A stretch of 64,000 bases of DNA from assembly GCA_023105745.1 (NCBI GenBank), contig JALGQZ010000014.1, positions 3,319,888-3,383,887 of the forward strand. Direction: 5' to 3'. The position numbers and the translations under genes were made by a program. Each line of letters starts with the position of its first letter. Within the stretch, counting starts at the first letter, position 1. The stretch comes from Austropuccinia psidii (taxonomy: Eukaryota > Basidiomycota > Pucciniomycetes > Pucciniales > Sphaerophragmiaceae). The notes beneath the pieces are model-generated. The model made no database searches. It saw only the letters and a program-made list of their open reading frames with translations, and was not told the DNA's origin. Below are positions 36,136-48,925 of the stretch, piece after piece.

Positions 36136-39100
36136 GGGTGCTGGTAACAGCATGTAAGCTCTTATGTATTTTTACCAATTTATGGCCAAAAGATGTAAGT
36201 GACCCAATTCTTTGAAAAATATTCCTCAGGCTTAGTTTTGAGGAGTTTTTGAATTTTTTTTTGCCATATTTTTTCCAACAGGGGATGTCAAGATCCCTAA
36301 ATTTTTTGATTTTCTTTTGCAAAATTTCTCCAAATTGGGCAATTTTTTCAAAACATTTATTAGAAATCTTCCCACTTATAAATTTCAAAAAATTATCATT
36401 TAAAATAAATGAAAGAATATTGAGAATCCAAAACCAGAAACCCATAATTTTGGGAATTTTCTTGGGTGGTACAAGCAAGGGCCCAAAAAGTTGTGTTTTT
36501 CTCAAAAAAATTGTCATGTTTCTCAAATGACTATTTGTAAGAAAAAAAGTGACTGAGGTGGGATTTAAGTGATAAATATGACTGAGGGGGGTGTTATTTG
36601 GTATAAATTGTATCTACAAGAAAATCAATCTGAATCAACCTCTAACATGGTGTTTTTTTTCTGGGAGGGAGGAGGAAGATTGGACAATTGTAAAATTCTG
36701 TGTTTCTTAAATTTATCTTCCCACCCCAGGGCTTGTCAATGGGAATGAAATTTCTAATTCACAGTAATGGAGGGACAGGTTAAACTTTAGAAATGATGAT
36801 ATCCAATGGAAAAAATGAGAACAGCTATCAACAAAACATATGGATATAAGTTTAGTGTCATTTGGAGGACATAAATAAGGGAAAAAAGAGAGAGAATGTA
36901 CTTCATAATAAAAAAACTTGTCTTTAATACTTATTTTCAATTGGATCCCCCTTAGCTTAAGGTACCAAATATTCATGGCTTTATAAAGGTATTGATTTCT
37001 TTGAATTTATTCAGCAAAGTAACCCCTGACATCAGCTCATTGATCTTGTTTCTTGTAAATGTAATGGAAAACTGTTCTATATCCACAATTTACATCACCC
37101 TGAAAATTGATATGCTTGAAGGTGTATTTAAAACTTAATTTTGGGAAGTTTTCTGAGCCAAGTACCTAATAAAAATGAGTCAAAAAAAATTAATAAATAT
37201 CAAAATAAACAAAAGATTTCTACATTAAAATGAATCAACCACTCAAAAATATCTTGGAGCATTAATTAATTGTGTCATAATTTATTTTTCAATTCTCAAA
37301 GATTAATTCAATTTCATTTTGTATATTCAAAGTTGTCTCATGCTTTCAGGACTTTCTTTGTGAGGTTCTTCTACTTTTGGAAAATCTTATGGACATTCTG
37401 AAGTTGACAACTGATTTTCAATATTCAGTGAGCTGAGTTTCTTAGGTTAGTGAAGCTGATGAAGTAATTGAATTGTATAGTGAGGCCTCAGAATATTCAG
37501 AATCCTCAGATTAATCCACTTCAATAATTTTAGGGGGGGAATTTAAGTTGTGCTGGTCCCTTTTGATGGGGGCTTTCTTTTCTCTTGGATTGACTTTTGA
37601 TTATTTCAAATATCAAGGAATTTCTTTTATTTTTATTTTTATTTTTTTCTCCTTGTGGTATTCCATGGATATTTTTGCATAAAATTGGGTTTTCATAATA
37701 TTCTGGATCGTCTTGTCTATTGGGAATTGGTTCAAAAGGTACTTTTCCAGTCAAAACATCTTGAAAATTCTGAAGAATTGGGGTGATTTCTTCCATTGGT
37801 CTTTGAAAAAGGTCTTCCCCAATATCCTAAGATATTCTCTTGGCTTCATTATTTTTTTCTCAACACTTTGATAACTCCATTGATAGCCAGTATGAGAAGA
37901 ATATGACAAAGAAAATCAGTTAATGTAAAAAAACACTAAGAAATTGAAGATGAAAAAAATCCTCACAGGTAAATTAAAATGCAAATGAGGATGGAAATAT
38001 GATAACTAGAGCCTTTGGCACATGGAAAATTCCTTTTGGAACTTGTTCTTAAAAGGTATGCCTTCATAATTTCTGTATTTTTTGGTGAATTTTTCATCAA
38101 GGGAAAATTTTGTTTTGAAATCTTAAAAGGCCATCTGAAGGTCATAATGACACACCTTGCCATTGATATTACATATGTGAGGAGGGAATTTTTTGACAAG
38201 GAAAATAATTTCTTTTAATATTCTGTTTATTATTCCAAATAATTGTTTCTTGAAAGCCATGTTAAGGGCCCTTATAGCCTCCATGAGAGTACCAGACTTT
38301 TGGAGCAAAAGCTAAACCATGGCATGGGTACCTTCAACTCTTGAGATGGAGCCCACTTTCAGGTGACAATGATAGTTGGTCAAGGATGGCATATAATAAT
38401 CCTTTATAGGAAGATAGGCTTTTTCCCAATATTGTAAAAATTCAGGATTTTTTACTTGCATTTGAAGATTTTTCCAGTTATCTATGAGAAACCTTTCAGT
38501 TGATGAATACATAACCTGAGAAATTAATCCCAAATTCATAAATAAACACAATGATTTCAATAAAAGTGAAAATTAAAAGTGAGTGGCTTGATTCCAAAGG
38601 CCCATGAAGTTTTCAAAATCAGTCCCATGACCAATTTTCTTCATTAAATGGGAAGATACATCTTTATTGATTTTCAAAATGTATAGAATGACTTTTGGGT
38701 CTGGGAAGAGCTTCTGAAGAGAATTTTCCAATTCCAAATCCCTGTCAGTAAGAATCACTGTAGGGGTTACAATATTGGTTTTGTTGAGGACCTTTGCTAT
38801 TTTTGATTGAATTCCCAAGTTTATGAGGGTTCAGTTTCATCCTTCATCAAACAAAAAGCCCCATAAAAGGCTTTACTTGCTGATATGAATCCACCAATAT
38901 GAAAAATTTTTATTTTTTACCTGATTCTTTCATAAGTAAAATCCATAAAAATCACATTAGGAAAGCCATGAAGGAGTTTTATGGCAAGGGGGAGTTAAAA
39001 ACAATGAGGTAATGTATCCCTCAGTATCCCTTTCAGAGGACCACAAATATCTTTCTTCATTGAGGGTTTCCATAAGAGAATCAATGAACCTTCTGCCTTT

Positions 39101-40004
39101 TAGTTTGTCTTTATTCATTTTATTGTCTTTTTTGTAGATATCTTGAAGTATTACAGGCCTGTCAGGCTCCCTCTTACTGCGAAATCGGGAATTAATTTTC
39201 CTTGGACTGAGCAGCAATTCAGAAATATGAGAAATTTGGGATGTTCCTTGCACATTGATTTTTCTGTAATCAGGATGCACCATGATCTTTTAAGTGACAT
39301 ATTGACTGTGTTCATTATTTTTGAATTTAATATTCCAAGTGGTACTCTTGGCATATTTTCTTTCATAAAGTATAAATTGAACATTGAGATCTCTTGAGGT
39401 GACTTTTTTGGAGGAGTTTTTGTGGTAATTTTGAGTCACAGACCTACCACAACCTATTTGAACTTGGTTTTGGGTCATATTAGACCTCAATGTGGACACA
39501 ACATACCCCTGTTCCTTGGAAAGGTTATTCACATTCTTCCAAAGAAGCTCAAGGGTCCAAAATTCACCTTCAGTGGGGTTTCAAAGCATTATTTGGGGAA
39601 AAAGCTGTATAAATTTAAAAAGGGGGGGAATTTAGTATTAATAGAAGAGGGAAGGTAAGAAAGGGAATTGTAGAGGCTTGGAGGCAGGTTTTTCTGGGGA
39701 GAATGAAGTCTTTGGGGGAAAAATAAAGTGAGTTTGGAAAACTTTGGAAAATCAGTTTTCCAATTCTGTTTCTGAAAAAAACTTGTGGGGAATAATGTGG
39801 ATTATTTAAGTGTTTTGTATTCTTTTTGTGGGGATGTGAAACAAATGGATGGGGGATCGTTTGGGGGAAAAACTCTTTATTTTGAGAGTTTTGGGTGTTT
39901 TTTTCCTAATACAGGATTTCTTTGGTTTCATTTTAATTGAAAATGGGTCCAGGGAGCCCCTTAAATGTTTTTACCAAAATGCTTGTGTGGGTTTACCAAA
40001 GCCC
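36136..40004 (-). mobile_element. Decayed Mutator-like (MULE) DNA transposon
   Basis: The left end GGGTGCTGGTAACAGCATGT and the right end read on the minus strand, GGGCTTTGGTAAACCCACAC, form weak terminal inverted repeats related to those of the element at 6089-6793. The flanks are TAAATAAG (36128-36135) and TAAATAGG (40005-40012), a 7/8 match of the length expected for MULE target duplications (8-10 bp). A MULE-type transposase relic fills the right half on the minus strand. The left 1.4 kb has no recognised coding content. Boundaries are inferred from these ends. Confidence 0.72.
37960..39560 (-). pseudogene. MULE-type transposase (FAR1-like) pseudogene
   Basis: Minus-strand pieces in N-to-C order. 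39532-39290: KEQGYVVSTLRSN, CGRSVTQN, SRDLNVQFILYERKY, TTWNIKFKNNEHSQ, a FAR1-like DNA-binding block. 39283-38957: TSQISHISELLLSPRKI, DRPVILQDIYKK, a linker. 38818-38573: VILTDRDLELENSLQKLFPDPKVILYILKINKDV, the MULE core with a catalytic Asp context. 38560-38312: YLPIKDYYMPSLTNYHCHLKVGSISRVEGTHAMV, including the RVEGTHA motif. 38308 to about 37985 is the C-terminal helical part and FHPHLHF relic. Several frameshifts and stops separate them, and part of the core before 38818 is garbled. It resembles MULE transposases that I recall as abundant in rust genomes. Confidence 0.85.
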
Positions 40005-40012
40005 TAAATAGG

Positions 40013-40923
40013 ATATCGAATAGATATCATACCTCCATTCAGAAAAATATTCAGGAAATATCAGTCAAAGACCTAAAGCTATTTAAAAAGAATATCCTCT
40101 AGCTTTATAATACTCGAAATACACACTGTGGTATACCTGTGTCAGTTTTTCTGATTCTTGAGAACAATTTAAGGTGTCCATTGGGGTTTTTGACTGAAAA
40201 CTTTAACCTTCATGGCATATATATATTTTGATCTGGTGTTAAGGAACAGTTTTATGTGTTAGAAAGGAGTTATTTAATTGTAAAAGCTTCAGAAGATTTT
40301 TACAAAATCTTATACACACAAGCTACATTAGTTTCACAAGGCTCTATTTTAACAAACTTTCAGGTACAGTAAACCTAGTTTCAGAAAATGCTGAAATTTT
40401 GGATTTTACTCACAGTATAGTTTACATCAATGAAGCTGTAATATTTCATAATTGTAAAGGAGGATTATTAAGTAAGAATCAAGAATATTTGAGAGGAAGT
40501 TGAAAATTATCATGAAGGATTAGGAGATTTTAAGAATTTGAAGAATAAAATTGGATTCAAGACACATAAGCACATATAAGCAAATGGTGAAATTTGATTG
40601 GTCAGGAATAGAAGTCATTTTATGGAATTCAGCCAGAATTTAAATCTTGACTATAAGCTAAAGAATTGAAGCTTACCATTCTTGAGCTCCCTTAAAAAGA
40701 GCCCAGAAACTTTATAAAAAGGTCCTCTGTCCCCCTTTCAATCTTTTGTTCCCATATCCAAATCGGAGTTCATCAAAACTAATTCAGCTTCTTAATATTT
40801 TTTCCAAGGGAAATCCCCTTCATCAATTCAAATTATACTAGTTTTTCCTGAAATACTCAGTAGCTAAGCTCATAATTATATTTACCCCTTACCCATTCCT
40901 AGGTTTTTCCCAGTAGCACTGTC
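40013..40923. other. AT-rich DNA without a supported gene
   Basis: No recognisable coding sequence. The last 60 bases (CCATTCCTAGGTTTTTCCCAGTAGCAC) recur as a diverged direct copy at about 42915-42945. Confidence 0.5.
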
Positions 40924-41575
40924 TGTGAGATCCTTGGAGGAATTTTCATATACCCAAAGGACCACAAGAAATTAAAGATAATACATTTTTTTTAAAATGT
41001 AAAAATGAAATCTATAATTAAGCTTCAGTAATAAATTCATATGAAGTTCAATATTAACAAACAAATGTAAAAAAATATTTCTACTTTGAAATATGAAGTA
41101 AAAGATTTTTTAACAGAAATCTTAAGAGTAAAATATTTTTGGAAAAAAAATTAATAAACTGAATTATGAATTTTTTCCATTCAAGAAACATATAAAAATT
41201 ATTTCATCATTGGATTCCTCATAAAAATTCAAGTGAGGTAACCTTTTAATGAAGTTTATGTAACTCAACTCTAAATAAGCTTAAATTGAGTTTTAAGTAT
41301 TTTCTGTATGAAGTAGTGAGATCCTGAGAATCCTAATTTTATCCACATAAAATGTTGTTTTAATCATCAATTTTTTTGTTAAAATTGAGGTATGGTGTTT
41401 AGTTTAGAAGCTATGGGGAATTGAAGTATTTTCATGTAAAATGTCAAAATGTGTGTGTATTACATGAGTGAAGTTGAATTCACATATTTGGAACTAAGCA
41501 TTACAGTTGTGTACTGTATTTTTTCAATTGAATGACATTTAAAACTCTTAGTATAGTACATGATGAGGAAGAAAA
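40924..41575 (+). repeat. LTR-like repeat, same family as 63314-64000
   Basis: Starts TGTGAGATCCTTGGAGG, then TTTTCATATACCCAAAGGACC. It shares ordered blocks with the right edge of the window: GGTAACCTTT/GGTTACCTCT, CTAAATAAGCTTAAATTGAG, AATCATCAATTTTTTTGTTA, AGTTTAGAAGCTATG, AATGTCAAAATGTG, TTACAGTTGTGTACTGT and ATGATGAGGAA. The start resembles the TGTGAG...CATACCC start of the other LTRs here, so this is probably the 5' part of a related LTR. The 3' end is not clear; it may run to about 42900. Confidence 0.6.
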
Positions 41576-42699
41576 TTGGAAAGATTGATTTTTTGGGGGA
41601 AAAGGAATATTGGCTCCAAGGGTGCCAGAATCCCCCAACTTCCTTTCTGATAGATGTGAAATGTCAAAATTAATGCAAAAGCTCATTGCTTTTGGCCTTG
41701 AATTGAGTCACAGGATCTGTGACTCATTTGATGATGAGGTTTTGATACTAACCAGGGAAGTTTTGATTGTTTCCAAGAGGGTAAAACTACCCTTAGGTGA
41801 AGGAAAACTTGATAAAAACAGTTTTAACTATTTTTTAAGTCTCTTACACCCATTATTACATGTTTTGGAGGATTTAACTCAACTATTACTACTGCAATGG
41901 CTAGTTTATAGGAATAAAAATGGCTAAAAACAGCAAAAACCAGCCCTTTTTGGTATAAACCAGGGTTCAATGATTCCATAATTGGCTTTTCTGTTTTGAG
42001 TATGTTTCTAATTACTTATTGGAGGAGGAGAATTGAGGGTTATTAAAGAATGTCTTCTTTGCCCCTCTTTTTTCTTCATTCCCAAAGCTTGTCCCTTTAT
42101 ATAGTGGTTTAAACAATGTTAAACCACTATATAAAATATTACAGGAACCATTTTCAAATAATTTTGATCCTCTTATCCATTTGAAAGTATTATTATACTT
42201 ATTTTTTGTAACCCTTTATAACCATTTTTACCCTTGAACCACTCCAAAAGTGAGTTAAAGCATCCTCATCAGTGTTAACTTTCTCACTTTGTTTTCAAAT
42301 TGAGCCTTGCCACTTTTGGGTGTTTTTTATCTTTGATACTCATTTTAAAGACTCTTATCTCATATAAATTTCCTGCAGTTATTTTCTCAATTAATTCCAA
42401 TTGAAATTTCTCTTGAAGAAATTTTCTTTGTAGCCATAAACATCTCTTGTAGAGTACCTTTGGATAAATATTTATAATATTATTTTTTTGTACTAACAAA
42501 GTTAAAACCAAAAATTTTGCAGTTTTTTTCCTTGAAAACCCTGAAAATTACTATATTTACATAATTTTACCTGAAACAAATCTGCAGGACAGGAAAAGTA
42601 CTTGAATTTTAATCAAAGTTTCCTATCCATACCTTACTGTCTGATTAACTTATAGGCCTGAGGGTATGCCAAAATCTGAGCCCCCTGGGGCTGGAAAAT

Positions 42700-42945
42700 G
42701 GGGGGAGTGTTGACCAGGTTATATCCCATGTGGGGTGGTCCCATTATGTGAGAGACAGTTTAAATCCTGTCCCCTATTTTTGGTTATAAAATTCACTTCC
42801 AAATAGCTGTCTTACAGAGGGAGATTGATCATTAGGAGCCTCCTGAATGGTCCACACAAAAAGAAATAGTGGTTAATAGTTGGCCTGCTTTAATTTCTAT
42901 ACTAATTCTATTTACCATCCCCATTCCTAAGTTTTTCTCAGTAGC
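42700..42945. other. Possible retrotransposon end: G-rich purine run and direct-repeat flank
   Basis: AAAATGGGGGGAG is followed directly by TGTTGACCAGG, the arrangement of a polypurine tract next to an LTR start. At 42915-42945 CCATTCCTAAGTTTTTCTCAGTAGCAC repeats a segment that also ends at 40920. No complete element can be delimited. Confidence 0.3.
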
Positions 42946-45900
42946 ACTTTCTGATTTCTTCATACTAATACTAGGTAGAAGTGTGTCTCGATTCTTTCAT
43001 AAACTTATCTCATTGACTCACATTTGATATGATAGCTCCCATATCATCTTAACTCTATTAATACCAAATCCTTTATATCTCATAGCCTTAGTTGATTGAC
43101 TTAGGTCTAATTTATATTATAATATACATTATTATATATGGCTTCATAATGACTATATTTAAATAATTGTCACTTTCTCAGTAGCATTGTCATATTATCT
43201 TATAATTTATAGTATCAGATATATATCTACTTGAGTATATGTTAAAGCTATAACCAATGTTCTTCGTATTATCAATTAAAATCAATAAGCTCCTTGAGAA
43301 TATTGTTCCTCTTCCAACCTTATCTCTAGATCTCTCATTGGTTATACTTACTAAATAGTTTTATTCTCAAATATTCTTCACTAGTCTGGGTATATTTTCA
43401 GAAGCTAGGAAAATTAGTAATATTTGTTCTTTGAATTAATTATTTTATAATAATGATATATCTAAAAAATATCATTTCTATCAATTCTCCTGTTATCACC
43501 AGTGTTTCTCATAGGCTATCCCTCATAGGTATTAATTCAATAAGCAGAGGTATTATATACTACCTATTTATATTGTAATCCAGGTTTCTTCATTTACTTT
43601 ATTTGTGTTTAGCCTTCTTAACAAAAAAAAATTATATATCAAAAGAATTCTGATATAGCCTATTGAATTCACTATTCTGAGCTAACCACCATCAAAAAAA
43701 TATTGGGAGCTCAAGTTAAGATAATTCATTGTTTTTAGATTTGACAGTTCAAATTACTCTTATAAACAATAAAAGTAAGGGTTGAAAGCTTGAAAGTAAT
43801 TCAAATCTGTCTTCTTTTACTTTACCCTTGAAGTTACTGCCTTATTTATCTAAAAAAAGAGGATTTTTCACAATGATACCTTTTGAAAACAAATTAACCA
43901 ATGCTATGGGTATTCTCATAAAACAATAATCTTCTTGGAAGTGTATAATTTTAACCTATTTAGGATTCACTTGATAACCCATATACTTGAATTGAATTAT
44001 TCTTCATTATATATAGCTTTTGGCTCCTATCCTTACACATAATCTTTCTCAATGAGAATCATGATCTCATTTCATATGGTCATTTCCCCTTCCCAAATAG
44101 CAAAATCTCAAGCTAATATTTAAATTCTATAAGCTCCATTGAAGTATAATGTGGTCCAGCAACACCAATAGGTCATGAGCTTCTAATAGACAACCAAAAG
44201 CCTTTGGAACCCTCAAAAATTCACCAATAATGTTGGGGACCCTCTCCAAAGGCTAATAAGAGCTTATCAGCCAGATGAGCTCCTTGTGAAATCTCTATAT
44301 TCAATTAATCGATGCTACGGTGGACTTTTATAAATTATTATCCTAATAATCAAATATCTTATAGGATTTTGCTAACTTGAAAGGAAAAAATTCTTAGAAG
44401 CCTCTGGCATCAAAATGATGATCAAGATATTTGTTTTATCAAAGTTAATATTTTTAAATATATTTTTGCCATTATTTCTTCTCATTTTTACCATTAGTAA
44501 ACATTTTCAATTTTTTCATATACAGTCAGAATTTGTTCAAGAATTTATAGAGAGGAATTTCTCCGCCATATGTGAGAATCCGTCATTTTTGTACTATTGA
44601 AAGGGTCTTGAGAGTATCAATAAGATTAAACCAAAAATAATGCAAGAAGTTAAGATTTATTTTGTAAATCAAATTCATAGTAATAGTTATTACTATAATC
44701 ATTAATTGGGAGATATATCCCAAGTGAAGAAAAAATTTTCAATCCTCTGAAAGGAATAAACACTATGAGGAACTACTTAAAAGAAGTTTTCATTGCCAAT
44801 AATGAGGAACATTCTGATAAGAGACAAATCTTAGTTTTTAATGAATATTTTTCATAAACTCCAAGGTAAGCCTTTTCAAAAATAATCTAAGAAAAAGATC
44901 TAGATACCTCTTTCCCATTGGACCTAATTGAATTTTTATTTAAATTTGGATCACTCGATACTCATTTCACTAAATCAAAAATGAATGGGAAACTCATTGT
45001 AAATTTTTTATATCAAAATATCGGTCAAACACTATTATGATATATTTGTAAATTTCTTTCTATGTATCATGAAGTAAAAATATATATATTTCCAAAAAAA
45101 AGTCAATAATAAGCGGAAAATATCATAATTATCTCTTTGGTATTTAATTATCATTGTAAAAGATTATTTTAAAATACTTTTCAGAAAATATTCTTTATAA
45201 AAGGCTCAATATAGAAGTTATTTTTAAGAGACTGAAAACAAATTAAATTAAAAGTGGAAGATTATTAATCAATATTGCATGCTTAAAATTGATTAAGAGA
45301 GGAGAAATATCATTAAACTACACCAAATTATGAGATCATTGACATTTGAAATGTGAAACTCAATTATTATAGGATTTTAGTAATATTGAGAAGGATCTGG
45401 TGAGTACCATTATTAAATATTATAAAATAATCTTATAAAATAGCTACTTTTACGCTATAATACCAATATTGATATCAATATTCTAAAATTTCACCTCCTT
45501 AAAGAAATTAAACATACTTAAACTGTAGATAAATACTCTTATAAGCCTTTAGATTTATCATACCTGAATAAATTGAACGACAAGCTTTATAAAGATTGAA
45601 AAAATAGTAAAAATGGTTCCCTTATTATGGCTAGTTATTACTAAATATTTCATAGAGAAATTGATGCTTTTAAACATGAAAAATTAAGAGGAAATAAAAA
45701 GTGTACCATTATTAAATATATTATTATATCATTTTTTGTCGCATAAAACTATTCTATTTACCAAAAAGCTTGATTTCTCATGACCACAAATTGATTCATT
45801 ATTGAGAATTAATTAAATATCCAAAAAAAAGATCAATTCAAAAATTCTGATTCTTTCAAATATAATCAGCTTTGTTTTTGAATCCATAACAAGGTTTATT

Positions 45901-48735
45901 TTATGTGAATATTGAATATCTTTCCTTTTTAAAGATAATTATTGAAAGATCCAATATGTAAAGCTTTTTATTTGACTTGTGATATTCTTATTTTTGTATT
46001 AATTTACTAAAATATAAGACCTTTCTAAATTGGTTTCATAATTTTTGTAAAATTAATTGATAGTTGTATTTTCAATAAATTCCTTAATTATTTAATCATT
46101 CTTATATTTTGATTACTAGCTTTCAGATGATTACCTGTTTTCAGTGGATTGTTTGTTGAAAACTAGTAAAAAACATTTTAAATAAATCAATTTTTAAATT
46201 TTTTAGTATAAGTAATCCTTGGAATAATCAAATTAGTTTTGGTCTTTGATTGAGAGTTTTTACACCATTCTGAAATTATTCTCTCACAATTTAATTGATT
46301 GAAGTTCCCTAACGTGAGTCGATAAAGCTCATTAGTTTTGGTTTATCTATTAAATAATAGAATAGATTTTTTTAGTACTATGATCAAGCTCATAGGCTTT
46401 AATGTGAAGGAATATCAGGTAACCTGGCTCTCTACAATTATTTTTGTCCCTTTATCTTTTCTTCTGTGACCTCAGCCACTTCTAGGCTCAATAGTAATAT
46501 TCAGTATGGCTTCAAAATAATTTTTTTATAAATAAAGGTTTCTTGAATCTTATATCCATCCATTTTTATAAGAAGAAAATATTAATTTCAAAATGGTTCT
46601 TTGCAGAATTGCATCATTTCTTGAGAAAAAAAAATCAAAAAAACAAGGTTTTCATTAATTCCTGATATGGTCTTTATAATTCGATGTTAAATTATCTTCC
46701 GCTTTAACAACTTATGTAGTTATTTTTATCACATGCATCTTATGGAGTTACCCTAAGTTATTTTGGTATATAATCCACATCTGGTCTGAAATCACAAGGT
46801 TTACTTACTCAAGCTAATTTCATCATCTTTCCCTTTTTGAAAATATTATAAATTTTAATTATTAACACAATTTATTTTTATTTCATACCTCAAAATTTAT
46901 TTTGATATATTTTTTGCCTTATTTTTCTATTTAAAACATACCTCACCTACAATCGCCTATTCCTAAACTACCATCTGCTCGTCTTGACTCTCATTTATAC
47001 AAACTAGAAGATAAATAGAGTGAAATTTTTAATAATTAATAGCTTACTTAGAAAATTGAATATTTATTATTTTCAATGAGAATGTAATTGTCTTATTTAG
47101 GAATTATTGAAGGAAAGTATCTTTATTTTGGAGTTCCTTATATACTTATTTATTTGAAATTAGGTTTGGTACTTTCTTTCATGGATTTAGGAAGTAATAG
47201 GAGAAGTGTATTTGCACTAGCATACCCATGGAAGGCCGCAAGGCGTGTGGAATTCCAAAATCACATTTCTTGGAATGGAAATACATTCCTGGACAAATCA
47301 TGTATATCAAGAAAGCCCAAAAAATAATAAGATTATGAAAAAATAAAAAAAGAATAAGGAGCTGAGTTGAATAGACCATCCTATTTATGTCAAAATATTT
47401 ATTTTGAATAAATATAAATATTAGATATTTAATCATAGTGGGAACATATTATGATTCAATCTTGATAAGAAAAATAATAAAGAAGTTATATTTAAGGAAG
47501 CTAAAAATGAAATTAGCTCAACAGATTATGGGTGTTCTTCTAAACTTAAGTATATCCTGTGAGCTTTTATATTAGTTCGGTTGTCTAATTAGTAGATTTG
47601 AAATCCCTTAGTATTAATATTATATGAAAAAAAATCTTTCATTTATTCTGAGAAACCTTTCTAGCTCATATCAAATAAATACCAAAAGCTATAAGAGAAT
47701 ATGGCACAAAGAAAATTTGGGATAATTATTGTAAAATGAAGTATATCTATAAATAGATAAGAATTAATAAAGAGGGAGATTTCTGACTTCTCTTGAAAGA
47801 ATAGCTTATATGAAAATAGCTCATTCCAAAAAAAAATCTCTTTGATTGGGAGAAATCACCAAGTAATTTTCTGTTTCAGGTCACTTATACCAACTTATTT
47901 AGGATGGAAAGAGATTGATGACTTCTTAAAGTGCTTAAATAAATTATCATGATTCAAAAACTGAAAGTTTGAGCTTTAATAAATTTTCTTTTGTAAAAGA
48001 AAATTGTGGATTTAACATTAAATCAGAAATATTTCACTCTTGGTTATCTTCCTCAATTTTCTTCAACCTGAAAGCTCATTATTCCTGGTAACTAAATAAT
48101 TCATTAATATGTAAAGTGAACCTTTGCATCTTTATTTATTTAATCAATTGATAATGGCTGGTTAAAGTAATAATTAGGAAGAATTCAAAAATATCAGCCT
48201 GCTAATAGGTTGATTCCCCCTTATGACTATTTTAAGAATACCAGTTATCAATCAAGTGCCTTTTCAATATAAAAAGAAAAAAAATAAGAATAATTTTCTA
48301 AAATCTGATAATTGAAATACCCTTTTCAACAAAAAAATTCAAATTAATAAAAACCCCCAAGTAAAAAAAGGAAATGTTTCAAAATAGATTTAACATAGAG
48401 CTTTTAATTAATAACTTTGAGACTTCAGAATCATGGGATAGTATCAAACTTAGCTTCAAAAAAAACCAAGTTGAGGTTAATTTACTTGATCAATGTCAAG
48501 CCCCTTTTTCAAGTTTAACCATTAAAAATCAGGTTGTGGCTTTCAAAACACCTTATTTTAAGAATGCATAGAAATTGTACGTATGATTTAAGCAAAAAAA
48601 CGAAGGGGAATTCAGATAACGAAAGAAGCTTGGCCACTAAGCTTATTTCAAGAAAAACACAAGTTGGCTTGCAACTGATAATGTCACATAAGATTGCCAA
48701 TTCTTGAGAATCATTTCTCTTTATAAGGAAGTAAA
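42946..48735. other. AT-rich DNA without a supported gene
   Basis: About 5.8 kb, stop-rich in all frames, with no recognised domain. A fragment near 46740 (GAGTTACCCTAAGTTATTTT) vaguely resembles an internal LTR block seen at 18770, suggesting further decayed LTR DNA. The last few hundred bases precede the aminopeptidase gene and become less AT-rich. Confidence 0.5.
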
Positions 48736-48925
48736 CTCCGATGGGGGATCAGGCTGAGAATAAAAGGAAGCGCGCATGCTCAACTTGGTGGTGGTGGGCA
48801 CGTCCCCCTTGGGTACCTAGTGCTACTCCAAGCCAGCAGGCGCAACTGTCGGCGCCACCGCCGATAACTTTCCACAGGATACCGCCGTCGTCTAGTTTTC
48901 GTCATCATTGGTTTATGATATCAAC
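48736..48925 (+). promoter_or_regulatory. CpG-rich 5' region of the aminopeptidase gene
   Basis: Composition changes abruptly to GC- and CpG-containing sequence (GCGCGCATGC, GTCGGCGCCACCGCCG) just upstream of the ATG. A 63-codon frame at 48741-48932 has no known motif and stops soon after the ATG, so I read this as promoter or 5' UTR rather than coding sequence. Confidence 0.5.

Noticed and set aside
36119..36530. Opposed 135- and 93-codon frames
   Set aside because: Mutual mirror frames in T/A-rich DNA at the left end of the MULE; no similarity recognised.
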